NCBI GenBank assembly: GCA_963835085.1 | Contig: CAWIED010000001.1 | Location: 1,984,001-2,048,000, forward strand | Length of the DNA: 64,000 nucleotides | Reading direction: 5' to 3' | Origin: JBDIAG01 sp963835085 | GTDB lineage: Bacteria; Actinomycetota; Actinomycetes; Actinomycetales; CAWJMD01 | Part shown: positions 17,390-26,603 of the stretch, one piece after another | How the letters are laid out: every line of letters starts with the position of its first letter | Position numbering within the stretch: the stretch's first letter is position 1 | Made by a program: the position numbers and the translations under genes | Notes under the pieces: generated by a model | Databases searched by the model: none | Seen by the model: only the letters and a program-made list of their open reading frames with translations | What the model was told of the DNA's origin: nothing

Positions 17390-18331
17390 TCACACGCGAT
17401 CGTCGGATTGGCCGCTGTTCAGCGCGAGCGGCTCCATTGGCTGCTGTTGTCGCCACGCTCCGGGCGGAATGCCGTGATGCCGGCGGAAGGCGGCCGCGAA
17501 GGCGTATGGCGAGCTGTATCCGACCTTTGCGGCAATGCTGGTGAGGTCGAGTTCGCCGGCACGCAGCTGGTCTCGGGCCAGAGCCATTCGCCATTCCGTG
17601 AGGTACTGCAGCGGAGCCTGTCCGAGCACGTCCCGAAAGACTCGCGCGAATGCGGCCCGGGACAGACCACTGATCGCGGCGAGTTCGGGAACCGTCCACG
17701 GATGGCTGGCGTCTTCATGCATCGCCTGCAACGTGGCACGCAGCCGCGGGTCTGCAGACGCCCGATACCACCGGGGCGCCGTGGCGCTTCGCCGGAAGTC
17801 GCTGCGGAGGGCGAGGACGAGCAGCACATCCAGCAGGCGATCCAGCACAGCCTGTTGACCAGGCTCCGCGATCGTAAGCTCCCGAGACAGCAGCGTGATC
17901 ACATCTCGCAGCGGCTCGTCGAGTGCAGAAGACAGCGTCAGCACAGGTGGTAGCGCATCGAGCAGCCCACCCCCGACGTCGCCCGAGAACTGGTAGGCGC
18001 CACAGAGGAAGACCGTCGCGGAGTGGTCGGCCACTGGAGGTTGTCGCGAGTACCACAGCCGAAAATCGTCGGGCTCCAAGCAGTCAGCCCTCGGCTCGTG
18101 CGCGATGTAGTGCGCCCGCCCGCCGCGCACGAGGGTGACCTCCCCCGGCAGGAGTTCCACCGCGCTCGCCGGGTCGTCGAACCATAACCACGCCCTGCCT
18201 CGGGTGACCGCATGCACCGCCAGTTGGATGGAGCCACCGAGCTTCAGTCCCCATGGCGGCAGGACGACGGTGCGGGCGAACACCGCACCCGTCGCGCGGG
18301 CACGCGTGAGGTGGTCGTACAGCAGGTCCAC
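17390..18331 (-). CDS. AraC-family transcriptional regulator (cupin plus HTH_18)
   Basis: A 313-residue regulator. Residues ~1-185 form an AraC_binding-type cupin (LPPWGLKLGG, ELLPGEVTLVRGG). Residues ~210-305 contain two helix-turn-helix motifs, with WTVPELAAISGLSRAAFARV and DLTSIAAKVGYSSPYAFAAA, followed by the conserved FRRHHGIPPGAWR. It is divergent from the NmrA-like/SnoaL pair across a 113-bp gap, and regulation of that pair is the obvious guess. A TTGACA hexamer lies in the gap at 18400-18405 without a clear -10 partner. Confidence 0.9.
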   Translation of the reverse strand: MDLLYDHLTRARATGAVFARTVVLPPWGLKLGGSIQLAVHAVTRGRAWLWFDDPASAVELLPGEVTLVRGGRAHYIAHEPRADCLEPDDFRLWYSRQPPVADHSATVFLCGAYQFSGDVGGGLLDALPPVLTLSSALDEPLRDVITLLSRELTIAEPGQQAVLDRLLDVLLVLALRSDFRRSATAPRWYRASADPRLRATLQAMHEDASHPWTVPELAAISGLSRAAFARVFRDVLGQAPLQYLTEWRMALARDQLRAGELDLTSIAAKVGYSSPYAFAAAFRRHHGIPPGAWRQQQPMEPLALNSGQSDDRV

Positions 18332-18444
18332 TGAATCAAGCTAGGCAGAACGCACCATCGGGTCAATGATTTGAGAGGATCGAACAGCGAATTGCGCGTT
18401 TGACACATTGATTCGATCATTCGGCTGACGAAATACTTCGACTC

Positions 18445-19296
18445 ATGACCCGCACCCCACCCACCGCGCTCATTCTCGGCGGCAGCGGCCGGACGGGCTC
18501 ACGCGTCGCCCAGCACTTGGCCGACCACGGAGCACGCGCCCGCACCGCATCCCGGCACACCAGTGACGTGCTCTTCGACTGGGACGATTCCAGCACGTAT
18601 CCGGCTGCGCTCGAGGCGGTTGACCGCGTCTACCTCGTGACTCCCGTGATGCGCGTGAGATATGCCGAGCAGGTCGCCGCCTTTCTCGACCAGGCTGAGG
18701 CCATCGGCGTGCGGCACGTCACGCTGCTGAGCACCTACAACGGCAACCTGGCGCCACGTGAAATCGATATCGCGGCCGTCGAGACGGATCTGGCAAGCAG
18801 GGCAGCGTTCACGCATTCCATCCTGCGCCCCGCCTGGGTGATGCAGAACTTCGCCGACAATCATCTCCCGATCATCGATGGAACACTCGCCGTCCCCAGC
18901 GGCGGCCGTGCTGAGGCCTTCGTCGACGCTGCCGACATCGCCGCGGTCGCGGCGGAGACCCTCCTCCACCCCGATACGCATGCGGGCGCGAGTTACGACC
19001 TCACCGGTCCGCAAGCCATGACGTTCGACGAGGTCGCCCGGGGCATCGCCGCCGTCAGCGGACGGCCGGTCACCTACCAGGACATCGACCAGGAGGTTTG
19101 GATCGACGCGGCAGTCGCAGCCGGCGTGCCCGCCGACTACACCCCGATGCTGCGATGGCTCACCGGCGCCGTCATCGCCGGCAACGGATCCAGGCCCACC
19201 GGCGACATCGCGACCATCATCGACCGGCCGGCAACCAGCTTCGAAGCATTCGCCACGTTCAACACCAGCGCCTGGACCACCGAGGAGAACCAATGA
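18445..19296 (+). CDS. NAD(P)-binding NmrA-like epimerase/oxidoreductase
   Basis: A 283-residue atypical short-chain dehydrogenase. The nucleotide-binding motif LILGGSGRTGSRVAQHL occupies residues ~9-25. VYLVTPV, TLLSTYNG, LRPAWVMQNF and YDLTGPQAMTFDEVA follow, as in NmrA/SDR5-type proteins. Members are redox sensors, quinone reductases or epimerases, and the substrate is not predictable. The stop overlaps the ATG of the SnoaL-like gene (ATGA). It is divergent from the AraC regulator. Confidence 0.85.
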   Translation: MTRTPPTALILGGSGRTGSRVAQHLADHGARARTASRHTSDVLFDWDDSSTYPAALEAVDRVYLVTPVMRVRYAEQVAAFLDQAEAIGVRHVTLLSTYNGNLAPREIDIAAVETDLASRAAFTHSILRPAWVMQNFADNHLPIIDGTLAVPSGGRAEAFVDAADIAAVAAETLLHPDTHAGASYDLTGPQAMTFDEVARGIAAVSGRPVTYQDIDQEVWIDAAVAAGVPADYTPMLRWLTGAVIAGNGSRPTGDIATIIDRPATSFEAFATFNTSAWTTEENQ

Positions 19297-19739
19297 CCAC
19301 GTATATAGACGCGAAGTCGAACTTCGGCGCCGACGGGCCCTTCTTCCGCCTCATCCGCGAAGGGCTGGACGGTCTCGCGGACGGAGAGGACTACTTCGAC
19401 CTGCTCGTCGACGATGTGGTCTTCGAGTTCGTCATCTCGGTGCCCGGCTATCCCCGAAACGTCCAAGGGCGACAGAACATCATCGATCTGTACCGCAACT
19501 ACGACGACTACATGACGGTCCGCACCGCTGACAATCTTCGCGTCTACCGGGATCGAGAAGCGTCGGTGGTCGTTCTGGAGTACGAGGTACACGGCGAATC
19601 GGTGATGACCGGCCGACCGTATGACAACCGCTTCGTCTCCATCATCACCTGCAAAGACAACAAGGTGACGCACTGGCGCGACTACCTCGACCCAATCGCC
19701 GTGTTCGACGCCGCGGGCTGGCCAGACACTCCCGCTTGA
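19293..19739 (+). CDS. SnoaL-like/NTF2-fold protein
   Basis: A 148-residue protein with the NTF2-like pattern: an N-terminal helix, DYFDLLVDDVVFEFVIS, a RNVQGRQNIIDLYRNY segment, VVVLEYEVHGE, and a C-terminal VTHWRDYLDPIAVF typical of SnoaL-type cyclases and dehydratases. The ATG at 19293 follows GAGGAGAA and overlaps the stop of the NmrA-like gene, so both are made together. Function unknown; possibly a ketosteroid isomerase-like enzyme acting with its neighbour. Confidence 0.8.
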   Translation: MTTYIDAKSNFGADGPFFRLIREGLDGLADGEDYFDLLVDDVVFEFVISVPGYPRNVQGRQNIIDLYRNYDDYMTVRTADNLRVYRDREASVVVLEYEVHGESVMTGRPYDNRFVSIITCKDNKVTHWRDYLDPIAVFDAAGWPDTPA

Positions 19740-19751
19740 GAGCCATCGCCA

Positions 19752-20222
19752 GTGGAGGCGCACAACGCTCGCCCAGATCCTTCTAGCTCTGGCACACTGC
19801 CTAGGCGGCGACCGGGGAAGATTGCGTACCGACCCGAGACCTTCCTCGGCGCGAGCAGAGCTGACATGATCGCGGCCCGCCAGCTGCGAGCCGCCTCGAC
19901 GTTCGCCGCCGCACTTCAGGCAGCCCTGGCGACCCCGGTGACGATCGGCCCGACCGTCCGTCCGGTGCTGTTCCTGCCCATGCGCGCCCGGCGGCACGAC
20001 GTCGAGCGGATCGCTGACATCGCCTACGGCGATGCCGGTGTCGCGAACACCCTCGACCTTTACCGGGGTCGCGACCGTGTGCCAGGCCGCCCGGTCCTGA
20101 TTCACCTGCACGGCGGTGGCTTCCACAGCGGCCGGAAGAACCACGAGGGGCTTCCGCTCATCTACGGCCTGGCCCGTCGCGGCTGGTTGTGCATCAGCGC
20201 CAACTACCGGCTCCGGACGATG
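19752..20222 (+). pseudogene. Alpha/beta-hydrolase (HGGGF esterase) truncated at island edge
   Basis: The frame from 19752 encodes an esterase N-terminus: DVERIADIAYGDAG, LIHLHGGGFHSGRKNH and WLCISANYRLR. The HGGG oxyanion motif is present, but the frame loses family character near 20216, before the GxSxG nucleophile, His and Asp would appear. The open frame continues to 20369 with unrelated residues. The breakpoint marks the left boundary of the disrupted region, where foreign or rearranged DNA joins the chromosome. Confidence 0.75.
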
Positions 20223-20281
20223 GCGATCCCTGTGATGTGCTGCGCTCGACGCGGGCAGTTGTGTAGCCGGGGGCTCAACAC

Positions 20282-20830
20282 CTACGCCTGGTCGTTTCGT
20301 GCCGGAGGCTGGATCATGACCACATTGGAGATGCCGCCCTGGTTCACGCAGTCCTGGGCGAGGTCGTGAACGTGCCAGTGGTATTCCGAGTCAGGTTCGA
20401 TGGCGTTCACGGTGGTCTCGACTGGTGTGTAGTGGTGCAGCGGGTCGTTGCGCCATCGTAGGTGAAGCAGTGGTAGTCCCTTGTCAGGATCGTGAGCGGT
20501 TGCCCGCCGGTCCAGTTGATCCCTACTCGCGCGTCGTACTCGTCGTTGTCGGTCGCTTCCCCGGTAGCGCGGATGAGCGCCATGAGGTCCGCGGTGGCTC
20601 ACTCGATCGCGGAAGACTCGACCTGCCAACCCTCGAAATGCCCGTTGCTGCTCATGCGGTGCCCGCCGACCGCGGCTGCCGGAGTGACAGAGCCCGTCGT
20701 GGTGGATGCTCGCCCAGGCCTCCTTCCACATCGCACGCTCGCCCGTCGCTGTGTTCACGGCGACCCAGCGACGCAACCCGGGCCTGGGGTTGTGCCTGTC
20801 GACATTCTCCAGTGGATGAACGCCCCCGTG
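20282..20830 (-). pseudogene. Unidentified protein remnant, multiply frameshifted
   Basis: Coding-like segments lie in different minus-strand frames. Reading 5' to 3' on that strand they are WVAVNTATGERAMWKEAW (~20750), MSSNGHFEGWQVESSAIE followed by a stop (~20620), MALIRATGEATDNDEYDA (~20580) and EYHWHVHDLAQDCVNQGG (~20370), ending at the TAG at 20284-20282. Pieced together they would give one protein of roughly 180 residues or more with at least three lesions. I do not recognise a named family; the setting suggests mobile-element cargo. Confidence 0.5.
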
Positions 20831-21163
20831 TCCTGCGTGGGTCAACGCGAGGCCTTCGGTTTTCGACGGTACGGCCCGGGCCTCGTCGCGAGTCAGCCGA
20901 TCCCGGAAGCGGGGGATACGCGGGTGAGCGGCCGCGATCAGCCATGCCCGGTCGTCGGTGTCGCGCCCAGCTGATGCGCCTGGGTGTTCCTGGACCGGTC
21001 GAGCTCGTCGTCCCGAGCTCCGGCCGCACGAGTCGTCATCGGCATCTGGTCCAGCTCAGCGTGTGCCGATCTGATGCGAGCCTCGTTCGGGGGTGCGCCA
21101 CGCGGCCAGGCGGATCGCACCCGGAGCCGGAGGCTCAGCGAGTTCCACGACCCCCCTCTCTGA
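20831..21163. other. Degenerate stretch with no supportable gene
   Basis: Short frames on both strands are interrupted by stops and show no recognisable motifs. It may continue the remnant at 20282-20830, since the frame reading THAGHGGVHPLENVD runs to 20845, but I cannot support a gene. Confidence 0.4.
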
Positions 21164-21199
21164 GATCGGTTGCTGAGATCGGTTGCAGTAGCGGTTGCG
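21164..21199 (+). promoter_or_regulatory. Operator-like motif ahead of KDPG aldolase operon
   Basis: The half-site GATCGGTTGC occurs at 21164 and again 14 bp later, followed by AGCGGTTGC. On the minus strand it reads GCAACCGATCTCAGCAACC, nearly identical to sites at 24830 and 27118. It lies about 48 bp before the GTG of the aldolase gene. The CGGTTGC half-site and the LacI-type regulator encoded at 28327 suggest it is that regulator's operator (inference). Confidence 0.55.
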
Positions 21200-21246
21200 A
21201 GCGTGCCACTATTTGTCAATCACGATCTCGACCAGAGGGGACACAG

Positions 21247-21894
21247 GTGTTCACCAAGCTTGCGACACTGCGCACGATCGACGAGTCAGGCGCTGTGCTG
21301 ATCGTTCGGCTGCCCGACGCGGACAGCGCGGAGCGCGTCTCGCACGCCGCGATCGAGGGCGGCTTCCGCGCCCTGGAGATCACGCTCTCCATCCCGGGGG
21401 CCGTCGAGCTCATCCGACGGCTGGCCACCCGGTACGCATCGGACGGTGTCGCCGTGGGAGCGGGAACCGTCCTCGACGGCTACGCCGCGTACGAGTGCAT
21501 CCGAGCCGGCGCGGCCTTCTTGGTCAGCCCGCAGCTCAACTCCGAGATGATCCGGGTCGCCAACCGCTACCAGGTGCCGACGATCAGCGGGGCCTTCACC
21601 CCGACCGAGATACTCGAGACCGCTGAGGCGGGTGCGGACATCGTCAAGATGTTCCCGACCGAGAACGCGGGTGTCCCCTACGCCAAGGCCGTGCTCGCGC
21701 CGTTGGCGCACGTGCCGATCATGCCCGCCGGTGGTGTGACTGTCGAGAACGTCAAGGAGTGGTTCGTCGCGGGCGTGGCGGGCGTCGGTGTGGGCAGCGC
21801 CGTCACCAAGGCGTGGCAGCCTGACGGCGACTTCACCCGGGTTACCGCCGCCGCCCGCGACTTCCTGATGGCGGTGCGGGACGCCCGCGGATGA
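21247..21894 (+). CDS. eda: 2-dehydro-3-deoxyphosphogluconate (KDPG/KHG) aldolase
   Basis: A 215-residue class I aldolase. The catalytic Glu lies in ALEITLSIPG, the Schiff-base Lys in ADIVKMFPTE, and the phosphate-binding end in MPAGGVTVENV. It cleaves KDPG or related 2-keto-3-deoxy sugar acids to pyruvate plus an aldehyde, the last step of Entner-Doudoroff-like or uronate pathways. The GTG at 21247 follows AGAGGGG; the long frame to the left is unrelated. It is the first gene of an operon overlapping a P-loop kinase (ATGA). A broken N-terminal copy of a close paralogue lies at 24643-24792. Confidence 0.9.
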   Translation: MFTKLATLRTIDESGAVLIVRLPDADSAERVSHAAIEGGFRALEITLSIPGAVELIRRLATRYASDGVAVGAGTVLDGYAAYECIRAGAAFLVSPQLNSEMIRVANRYQVPTISGAFTPTEILETAEAGADIVKMFPTENAGVPYAKAVLAPLAHVPIMPAGGVTVENVKEWFVAGVAGVGVGSAVTKAWQPDGDFTRVTAAARDFLMAVRDARG

Positions 21895-22505
21895 ACGCGC
21901 CGGTCCTGCGCATCGTCATCGGCACGGCGGGCTCCGGCAAGTCGACGATCGCCCAGCGCCTCGCCCGGCAGCACGGCGCCGCGTACCTCGACAAGGACGC
22001 GATGAGCGCGCGGTTCGTCGAGGCCGCCCTGGCGTCGGCCGGGTACGACCCTGACGACCGTGAGGCCAATCCGTTCTACCGCGACAGCATCCTGCCCCTC
22101 GAGTACGACTCGCTGCTCGACGTCGCGGGGGCCAACCTCCGCCTCGGTTGCCCCGTGGTGGTCGACGCACCCTTCAGCCCCTACCTGTCCGATCCCGCCT
22201 TCATCACCGCGGCCGCGGAGCGCTTCGACTGGCCCCCGATCGACGTGGAGGTGGTACAGGTCCGCGTCTCCCCGAGGGTTCTTCAGGACCGGTTGCGCAA
22301 GCGTGGCCTTGAGCGCGACCGGGTCAAGCTCGCCCATTGGGACGAGTACTGGGCCGTGCACGGCGGGCTGCGGTGCGCGTGGACCGGCGTACGGCTGTCG
22401 GAGATCTCCAACCATGCGCAGGAGGCAGGGACCGCCTCGGACGTGCCGGCCCCTCCGGTTGACTTCGAGCATGGAGGACGCGGCACGGACGGAGGCACCC
22501 GATGA
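21891..22505 (+). CDS. P-loop kinase (AAA_33/gluconokinase-like)
   Basis: A 204-residue ATP-binding protein with Walker A IVIGTAGSGKSTIAQRL at residues ~9-25, a YLDKDAMSARF segment, a VVVDAPFSP Walker B-like strand and a lid region RVSPRVLQDRLRKRGLERD. The layout matches small-molecule kinases of the AAA_33 group. Being translationally coupled to KDPG aldolase upstream and an AroE-like gene downstream, it may phosphorylate a sugar acid feeding the aldolase; this is inference. Confidence 0.8.
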   Translation: MNAPVLRIVIGTAGSGKSTIAQRLARQHGAAYLDKDAMSARFVEAALASAGYDPDDREANPFYRDSILPLEYDSLLDVAGANLRLGCPVVVDAPFSPYLSDPAFITAAAERFDWPPIDVEVVQVRVSPRVLQDRLRKRGLERDRVKLAHWDEYWAVHGGLRCAWTGVRLSEISNHAQEAGTASDVPAPPVDFEHGGRGTDGGTR

Positions 22506-23331
22506 TCAGCGGAACGACCACACTCGTCGAGCACCTGGGTCGCCCCACGCAAACGTTCAAGTCGTCGCTGATCTGTAACCCCTGGTTCGAGAAGAACGGC
22601 ATCGACGCCGTCGTCGTCCCGATGGGGATCAAGGCCGAGGACTACCCGGACTTCTTCCGATCGGTCTTCACTCTCACCAACATCCGCGGTGCGCTGGTCA
22701 CCATGCCGCACAAGGTCGCCACCACGGGGCTGGTGGACGAGATCAGCCCGACCGCCGCGATCGCCGGCGCGACGAACGCCGTCCTGAGGCAAGAGGACGG
22801 ATCGCTCCTCGCCGACCAGTTCGACGGCGCCGGCTTCGTCCGCGGCATGCTGTGTAAGGGGTTCAACCCCTCCGGGAAACGCGCGCTGGTCGGCGGCAAC
22901 GGCGGGTCGGTTCTCCGATCGTTGCGTCGCTGGCCGGCCTCGGCCTGGCCGAGATCGCCTTGTTCGATCCCAACGCGGCTGCCTCTGAAGTGCTCGCCCA
23001 GGGCATCGGCGTGCACTACTCGGACATGAAGGTCGTGATGGGGTCGAGGGATCCTGAAGGCTACGACCTGATCGTGAACGCCACCCCCATCGGGGATGGA
23101 GGACGGCGATCCCCTGCCTGCCGCCGTCGATCGCGTCGCTCCCGGTTCGTACGTCGGTGATGTCGTGCTCAAGGTCGACATCACCCCGTTCCTGCAGACA
23201 GCCAGGGACAAGGCTGCACGATCCGAGTCGGCACCGACATGTTGTTCGAGCTGGTTCCCGCCTACTTGGAGTTCTTCGGCTTCGAAGACGCCACACCCGA
23301 CGAGCTGCGCGCAGCTGCGCAGCGACCGTGA
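22502..23331 (+). pseudogene. Shikimate/quinate dehydrogenase-like (AroE family), frameshifted
   Basis: The N-terminal substrate domain is intact: RGALVTMPHK with the catalytic-type Lys, GATNAVLRQEDG and ADQFDGAGFVRGM. The NAD(P)-binding motif breaks at ALVGGNGG (near 22905). The rest continues in three other segments: LFDPNAAASEVLAQG, then MEDGDPLPAAVDRV and VLKVDITPFLQ (from 23096), then TDMLFELVPAYLEFFGFEDA, ending at a TGA at 23331. At least three separate indels are needed to restore a ~275-residue protein. It is coupled to the kinase gene by ATGA. Family substrates are shikimate or quinate-like polyols. Confidence 0.8.
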
Positions 23332-23441
23332 CGATCAAGGCTTGCTGAAGGCGTCCGTTGTCAAGGAACTTGTCAGTAGCTGGCCGGCTTTTGGAAATCC
23401 ATGAATATGCCTACCAAGTCAATCCCTACTATTGGAGTGCG

Positions 23442-24236
23442 ATGAGAGCTTTGGTCAGTGGTGGAAGTAGCGGCATAGGCGCGTCTACATGTTTGAGACT
23501 CGCAGAGGCGGCTCTTGCTCGGGGCGTGCAGCCGATGATCGCGGTGTGTGGACATACATTGTCCACCAGCCAAGAGCAAATTGTCCGTTCAATTCAGTCA
23601 ATGGGAGGCACTGCCATTGCATTGGTGGGCGACCTCAATGATCCCGACGTGCCCAGTCAAATGGTAGGAGCTGCGGTAGCCGAATTCGGTGGCCTGGATG
23701 CATTGGTAGCGAATGCTGGAATCGCTAGCCCTGGCGCAATATGTGACCTGTCCGTGGAGGACTGGGACGGCATGTTCTCTGTCAACCTCCGCAGCGCGTG
23801 GCTTCTTGCCAAAGCAAGCTACGCGCATTTGAGGCACAGTCGCGGCGCGGCTTGTTTCACCTCTTCGATGTCTGGTCAGCTACCACATGCCGGGTCAGGT
23901 GCATATAGCCCCAGCAAAGCTGCTTTGACGATGCTGGCCCAGACGCTCGCTTTGGAGTGGGCACCCGACGGCATTCGTGTAAATGTGGTATCCCCAGGTA
24001 TGACTCATACATCGATGACCGAAAAGATGTACGTCGACCCCCAGATCAAGAAGGCAAGGGAGGGAATTATTCCGCTGTCGAGAATCGGAGACCCCATGGA
24101 TATTGCAAATGTGATTGAATTTCTTGTCAGCCCGTTGGCGGGTTATGTCACCGGGCAAGACATCTGTGTCGATGGCGGCTTTTCCAAGTCTATTCTCAGT
24201 CATATTCCTGGTCGACCAAGCTCCAACTCCCGGTGA
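23442..24236 (+). CDS. Short-chain dehydrogenase/reductase (classical SDR), lower-GC gene
   Basis: A 264-residue SDR with cofactor motif SGGSSGIGAS (residues ~6-15), LVANAGIASPG, catalytic Ser in CFTSSMSG, YxxxK in GAYSPSKAALT, and the C-terminal YVTGQDICVDGGF. All catalytic residues are present. The ATG at 23442 places the cofactor motif at the normal distance; the longer frame from 23358 reads through the preceding remnant. The sequence has many A/T third positions and a visibly lower GC content than neighbours, suggesting separate acquisition. It probably oxidises a secondary alcohol of the island's substrate. Confidence 0.88.
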   Translation: MRALVSGGSSGIGASTCLRLAEAALARGVQPMIAVCGHTLSTSQEQIVRSIQSMGGTAIALVGDLNDPDVPSQMVGAAVAEFGGLDALVANAGIASPGAICDLSVEDWDGMFSVNLRSAWLLAKASYAHLRHSRGAACFTSSMSGQLPHAGSGAYSPSKAALTMLAQTLALEWAPDGIRVNVVSPGMTHTSMTEKMYVDPQIKKAREGIIPLSRIGDPMDIANVIEFLVSPLAGYVTGQDICVDGGFSKSILSHIPGRPSSNSR

Positions 24237-24371
24237 GGCTTCGCCTCTGACTCTGATCGTTCGTAGTGATCTTGCCGGAGCGCGTGCAGCGCACAGAGAA
24301 TGGTGCGCCCGACCTGGGAGAATAAGGGTGTCTAAGGCCTTGTTCTGCCGTGATCGAGGAGCACTTTTCAG

Positions 24372-24603
24372 GTGGATGAGCTTACCGCGTGGTCGCGGGA
24401 TCTGACTGTGGACGTCGGCGGGCACGGGGTCGTGTCGCACACCGGTCCGCAGCGCTGCGGCTGCTGGCCGACCGGAGCGGGCTGACCGCCGAGTTGTCCA
24501 GGGCGTCGCGTCGGCGCGGGTTCGCCCCGGTGCACGACCGCGGCCGGGTGCTGGCCGACACCGCAGTGCTGATCGCTGACTGGGGTCCCAAGCCGTTCTC
24601 GCA
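24372..24603 (+). mobile_element. Transposase remnant, IS1380-like N-terminus
   Basis: From GTG 24372 the frame reads VDELTAWSRDLTVDVGGHGV, and after a one-base shift near 24445 continues ALRLLADRSGLTAELSRA and HDRGRVLADTAVLIADW. This resembles the N-terminus of IS1380-type DDE transposases as I remember them. The catalytic core is missing and the sequence runs directly into a reversed aldolase fragment. It is a dead insertion-sequence scar. The family call is from memory. Confidence 0.6.
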
Positions 24604-24642
24604 CTACCGGTGCCGACCGGAACCAGACCTCAGCGGGCTCCC

Positions 24643-24792
24643 GGGATGGACGGCGTGATCTCCAGCGCGCGGAACCCGCCGTCGACCGCGGCGTGCGCGA
24701 CGCGCTCTGCGCTGTCCGCCTCGGGGCAGTCGGACGATGAGGACCGCGCCGGAGTCTTCGATCGTGCGCAGTGTCGCGAGCTTGGTGAACAT
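24643..24792 (-). pseudogene. KDPG aldolase N-terminal fragment (paralogue of eda)
   Basis: The ATG at 24792 opens MFTKLATLRTIEDSGAVLIV, almost identical to the start of the aldolase at 21247. After VRLP there is one extra C; in the shifted frame EADSAERVAHAAVDGGFRAL and EITPSIPGA follow, then a stop about 50 codons from the start. The remaining three quarters of the gene are gone, replaced by the transposase scar. Upstream on this strand are an AAGGAG site and the same operator-like motif that precedes eda, so the promoter was duplicated with it. Confidence 0.8.
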
Positions 24793-24823
24793 CTCATTGA
24801 CGGGCCCTCCCATACTCCTTACA

Positions 24824-24866
24824 GTTGCTGCAACCGATCGCAGCAATCGGTTGCAGCAATCGATCT
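24824..24866. promoter_or_regulatory. Operator-like inverted repeat ahead of eda relic / MHS transporter
   Basis: GCAACCGAT and ATCGGTTGC form a 9-bp inverted repeat with a 7-bp spacer (CGCAGCA), followed by a further GCAGCAATCGATC. It is the best-formed of three copies in the island (others at 21164 and 27117). It lies directly upstream of the relic on the minus strand and about 230 bp upstream of the transporter on the plus strand. Confidence 0.55.
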
Positions 24867-25093
24867 CTCTGAGGGGCGGGACTTGAGTTTGATCAGGTTC
24901 AGGCTTGGGGGCGACCAGCTTGACCGGGCGACGAGTTCTTGTGTCCGGTCTCGCGCCAGCACGCACCGTCGTGGTGGGCGCCTCCCACTGGCACGTCCCT
25001 ACTTCATGCAGCAGCGATCGCTGACTAGCGCGGCTGCTGGTCCTAGATCGAGCCCCGATTCACGGCCAAGGATGGCCCCGACCGAGAGAGAAA

Positions 25094-26494
25094 ATGTCAA
25101 TGGCTGACATGACCCAAGAAAAGCGCGGCAAAGACCAATCCAAGAAAGCCGCTGCCAGCGGCTGGATCGGTAGCGCACTCGAGTACTACGACTTCTTCAT
25201 CTACGCTCAGGCTGCAGCGTTGATCTTCCCCACGATCATGTTCGACAAGGCCGATCCCCGGATGGGCATCATCGGCGCTCTGGGCACCTACGCGGTGGGT
25301 TACGTCGCGCGGCCGATCGGCGCCTTGGTCCTCGGCGCCTGGGGTGACAAGTACGGACGCAAGAACGTGCTGGTGCTCTGCATGTTGCTGATGGGCTTCT
25401 CGACGATGCTTGTCGCCGTCCTGCCGACCTACCAGCAGATCGGCTTGGGCGCTCCGGCGTTGCTGTTAGCGCTCCGCCTCATCCAAGGGTTCGCGGTGGC
25501 CGGCGAGGTCTCCGGGGCAAGTTCGATGATCCTGGAAAGTGCACCGTTCGGGCGGCGCGGGTACTTCGGTAGCTTCACCCTGCAGGGCACTCAGTTCGGA
25601 CAGCTCCTCGCCGCAGCGGTCTTCTTGCCGGTGGCCCACTTCCTGTCGGAGGACTCCTTCCAGTCCTGGGGATGGCGGATTCCGTTCGCCCTCAGCGCTG
25701 TGGTGGTCTTCGCCGGCTACATGATCCGCCGCAAGGTCGACGAAACTCACACCAACGCCGAGGAGCAGGCGCACGGCGAGGTGGCCGCGGTGCCGATTAT
25801 GACCGCGTTCAAGGAGAGCCCTGGCACCATCTTCCGGGTGTTCTGCATGGCGCTGACGGCCATCATCGCGACGACCACGTCCATCTTCGGTGCTACCTAC
25901 GCCACCAATCCGGCGTACGGAATCGGATTCCACGCCGACGTCTACCTCTGGATCCCGCTCCTGGGCAACGCCCTCGCGGTGTTCTTCATCCCGATTGTCG
26001 GAGAGCTGTCCGACCGGATCGGCCGGCGCCCGCTGCTCCTCGGACCCACCGCCTTGGCCGGCCTGATGTCCTACGGCTACCTGTGGGCGATCAGCGACAA
26101 GAACGTCGCGCTCGCGATCGTCTTCTCGCTGGTGATGTGGGGCTGTGTCTACCAGGGCTACAACGCGGTCTTCCCGTCCTACTTCCCCGAGCTGTTCCCG
26201 GCCCACACCCGGGTTTCCGGTATGGCGCTCGGCCAGAACATGGGCACAGTGGTCGCCTCACTGATGAGTGTGGTCTTCCCCATTGTCGCCCCTCCGGGAT
26301 CGACGCACGTGGTTCTGATCGTCGGCTCTATCACCCTCGGGCTGTGCCTGGTCGCCGTCGCCGGGGCGTACTTCTCGCCGGAGACGTTCCGGATCCGCTC
26401 GGAGGACCTGGGGGTACCGGGTGCCAAGCCGGTCCCTGAGGCCGAATACCACCGGCTGCGCGCTGCCTCCATCACTGCGGCGAAGGCATCCTGA
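25094..26494 (+). CDS. MFS transporter, metabolite:H+ symporter (MHS) family
   Basis: A 466-residue, 12-helix permease. The start of helix 1, ASGWIGSALEYYDFFIYA, is the MHS hallmark. GAWGDKYGRKNVLVLC is the loop 2-3 MFS motif, and ELSDRIGRRPLLLG is the repeated motif between helices 8 and 9. MHS members carry organic acids and polyols such as shikimate, citrate, alpha-ketoglutarate or proline betaine. ATGs at 25094 and 25100 are both possible behind GAGAGA. It is the likely importer of the island's substrate. Confidence 0.9.
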   Translation: MSMADMTQEKRGKDQSKKAAASGWIGSALEYYDFFIYAQAAALIFPTIMFDKADPRMGIIGALGTYAVGYVARPIGALVLGAWGDKYGRKNVLVLCMLLMGFSTMLVAVLPTYQQIGLGAPALLLALRLIQGFAVAGEVSGASSMILESAPFGRRGYFGSFTLQGTQFGQLLAAAVFLPVAHFLSEDSFQSWGWRIPFALSAVVVFAGYMIRRKVDETHTNAEEQAHGEVAAVPIMTAFKESPGTIFRVFCMALTAIIATTTSIFGATYATNPAYGIGFHADVYLWIPLLGNALAVFFIPIVGELSDRIGRRPLLLGPTALAGLMSYGYLWAISDKNVALAIVFSLVMWGCVYQGYNAVFPSYFPELFPAHTRVSGMALGQNMGTVVASLMSVVFPIVAPPGSTHVVLIVGSITLGLCLVAVAGAYFSPETFRIRSEDLGVPGAKPVPEAEYHRLRAASITAAKAS

Positions 26495-26603
26495 CCGGTA
26501 TCGACCCGGCAACTCTGCGGCAACCACGGCGGGTGGTCGATTTTCGCCCATCCGCCGTGTGGCGTGGTTGGACTGTTCTGGAACATATCTCAGGAGTAGA
26601 TCT

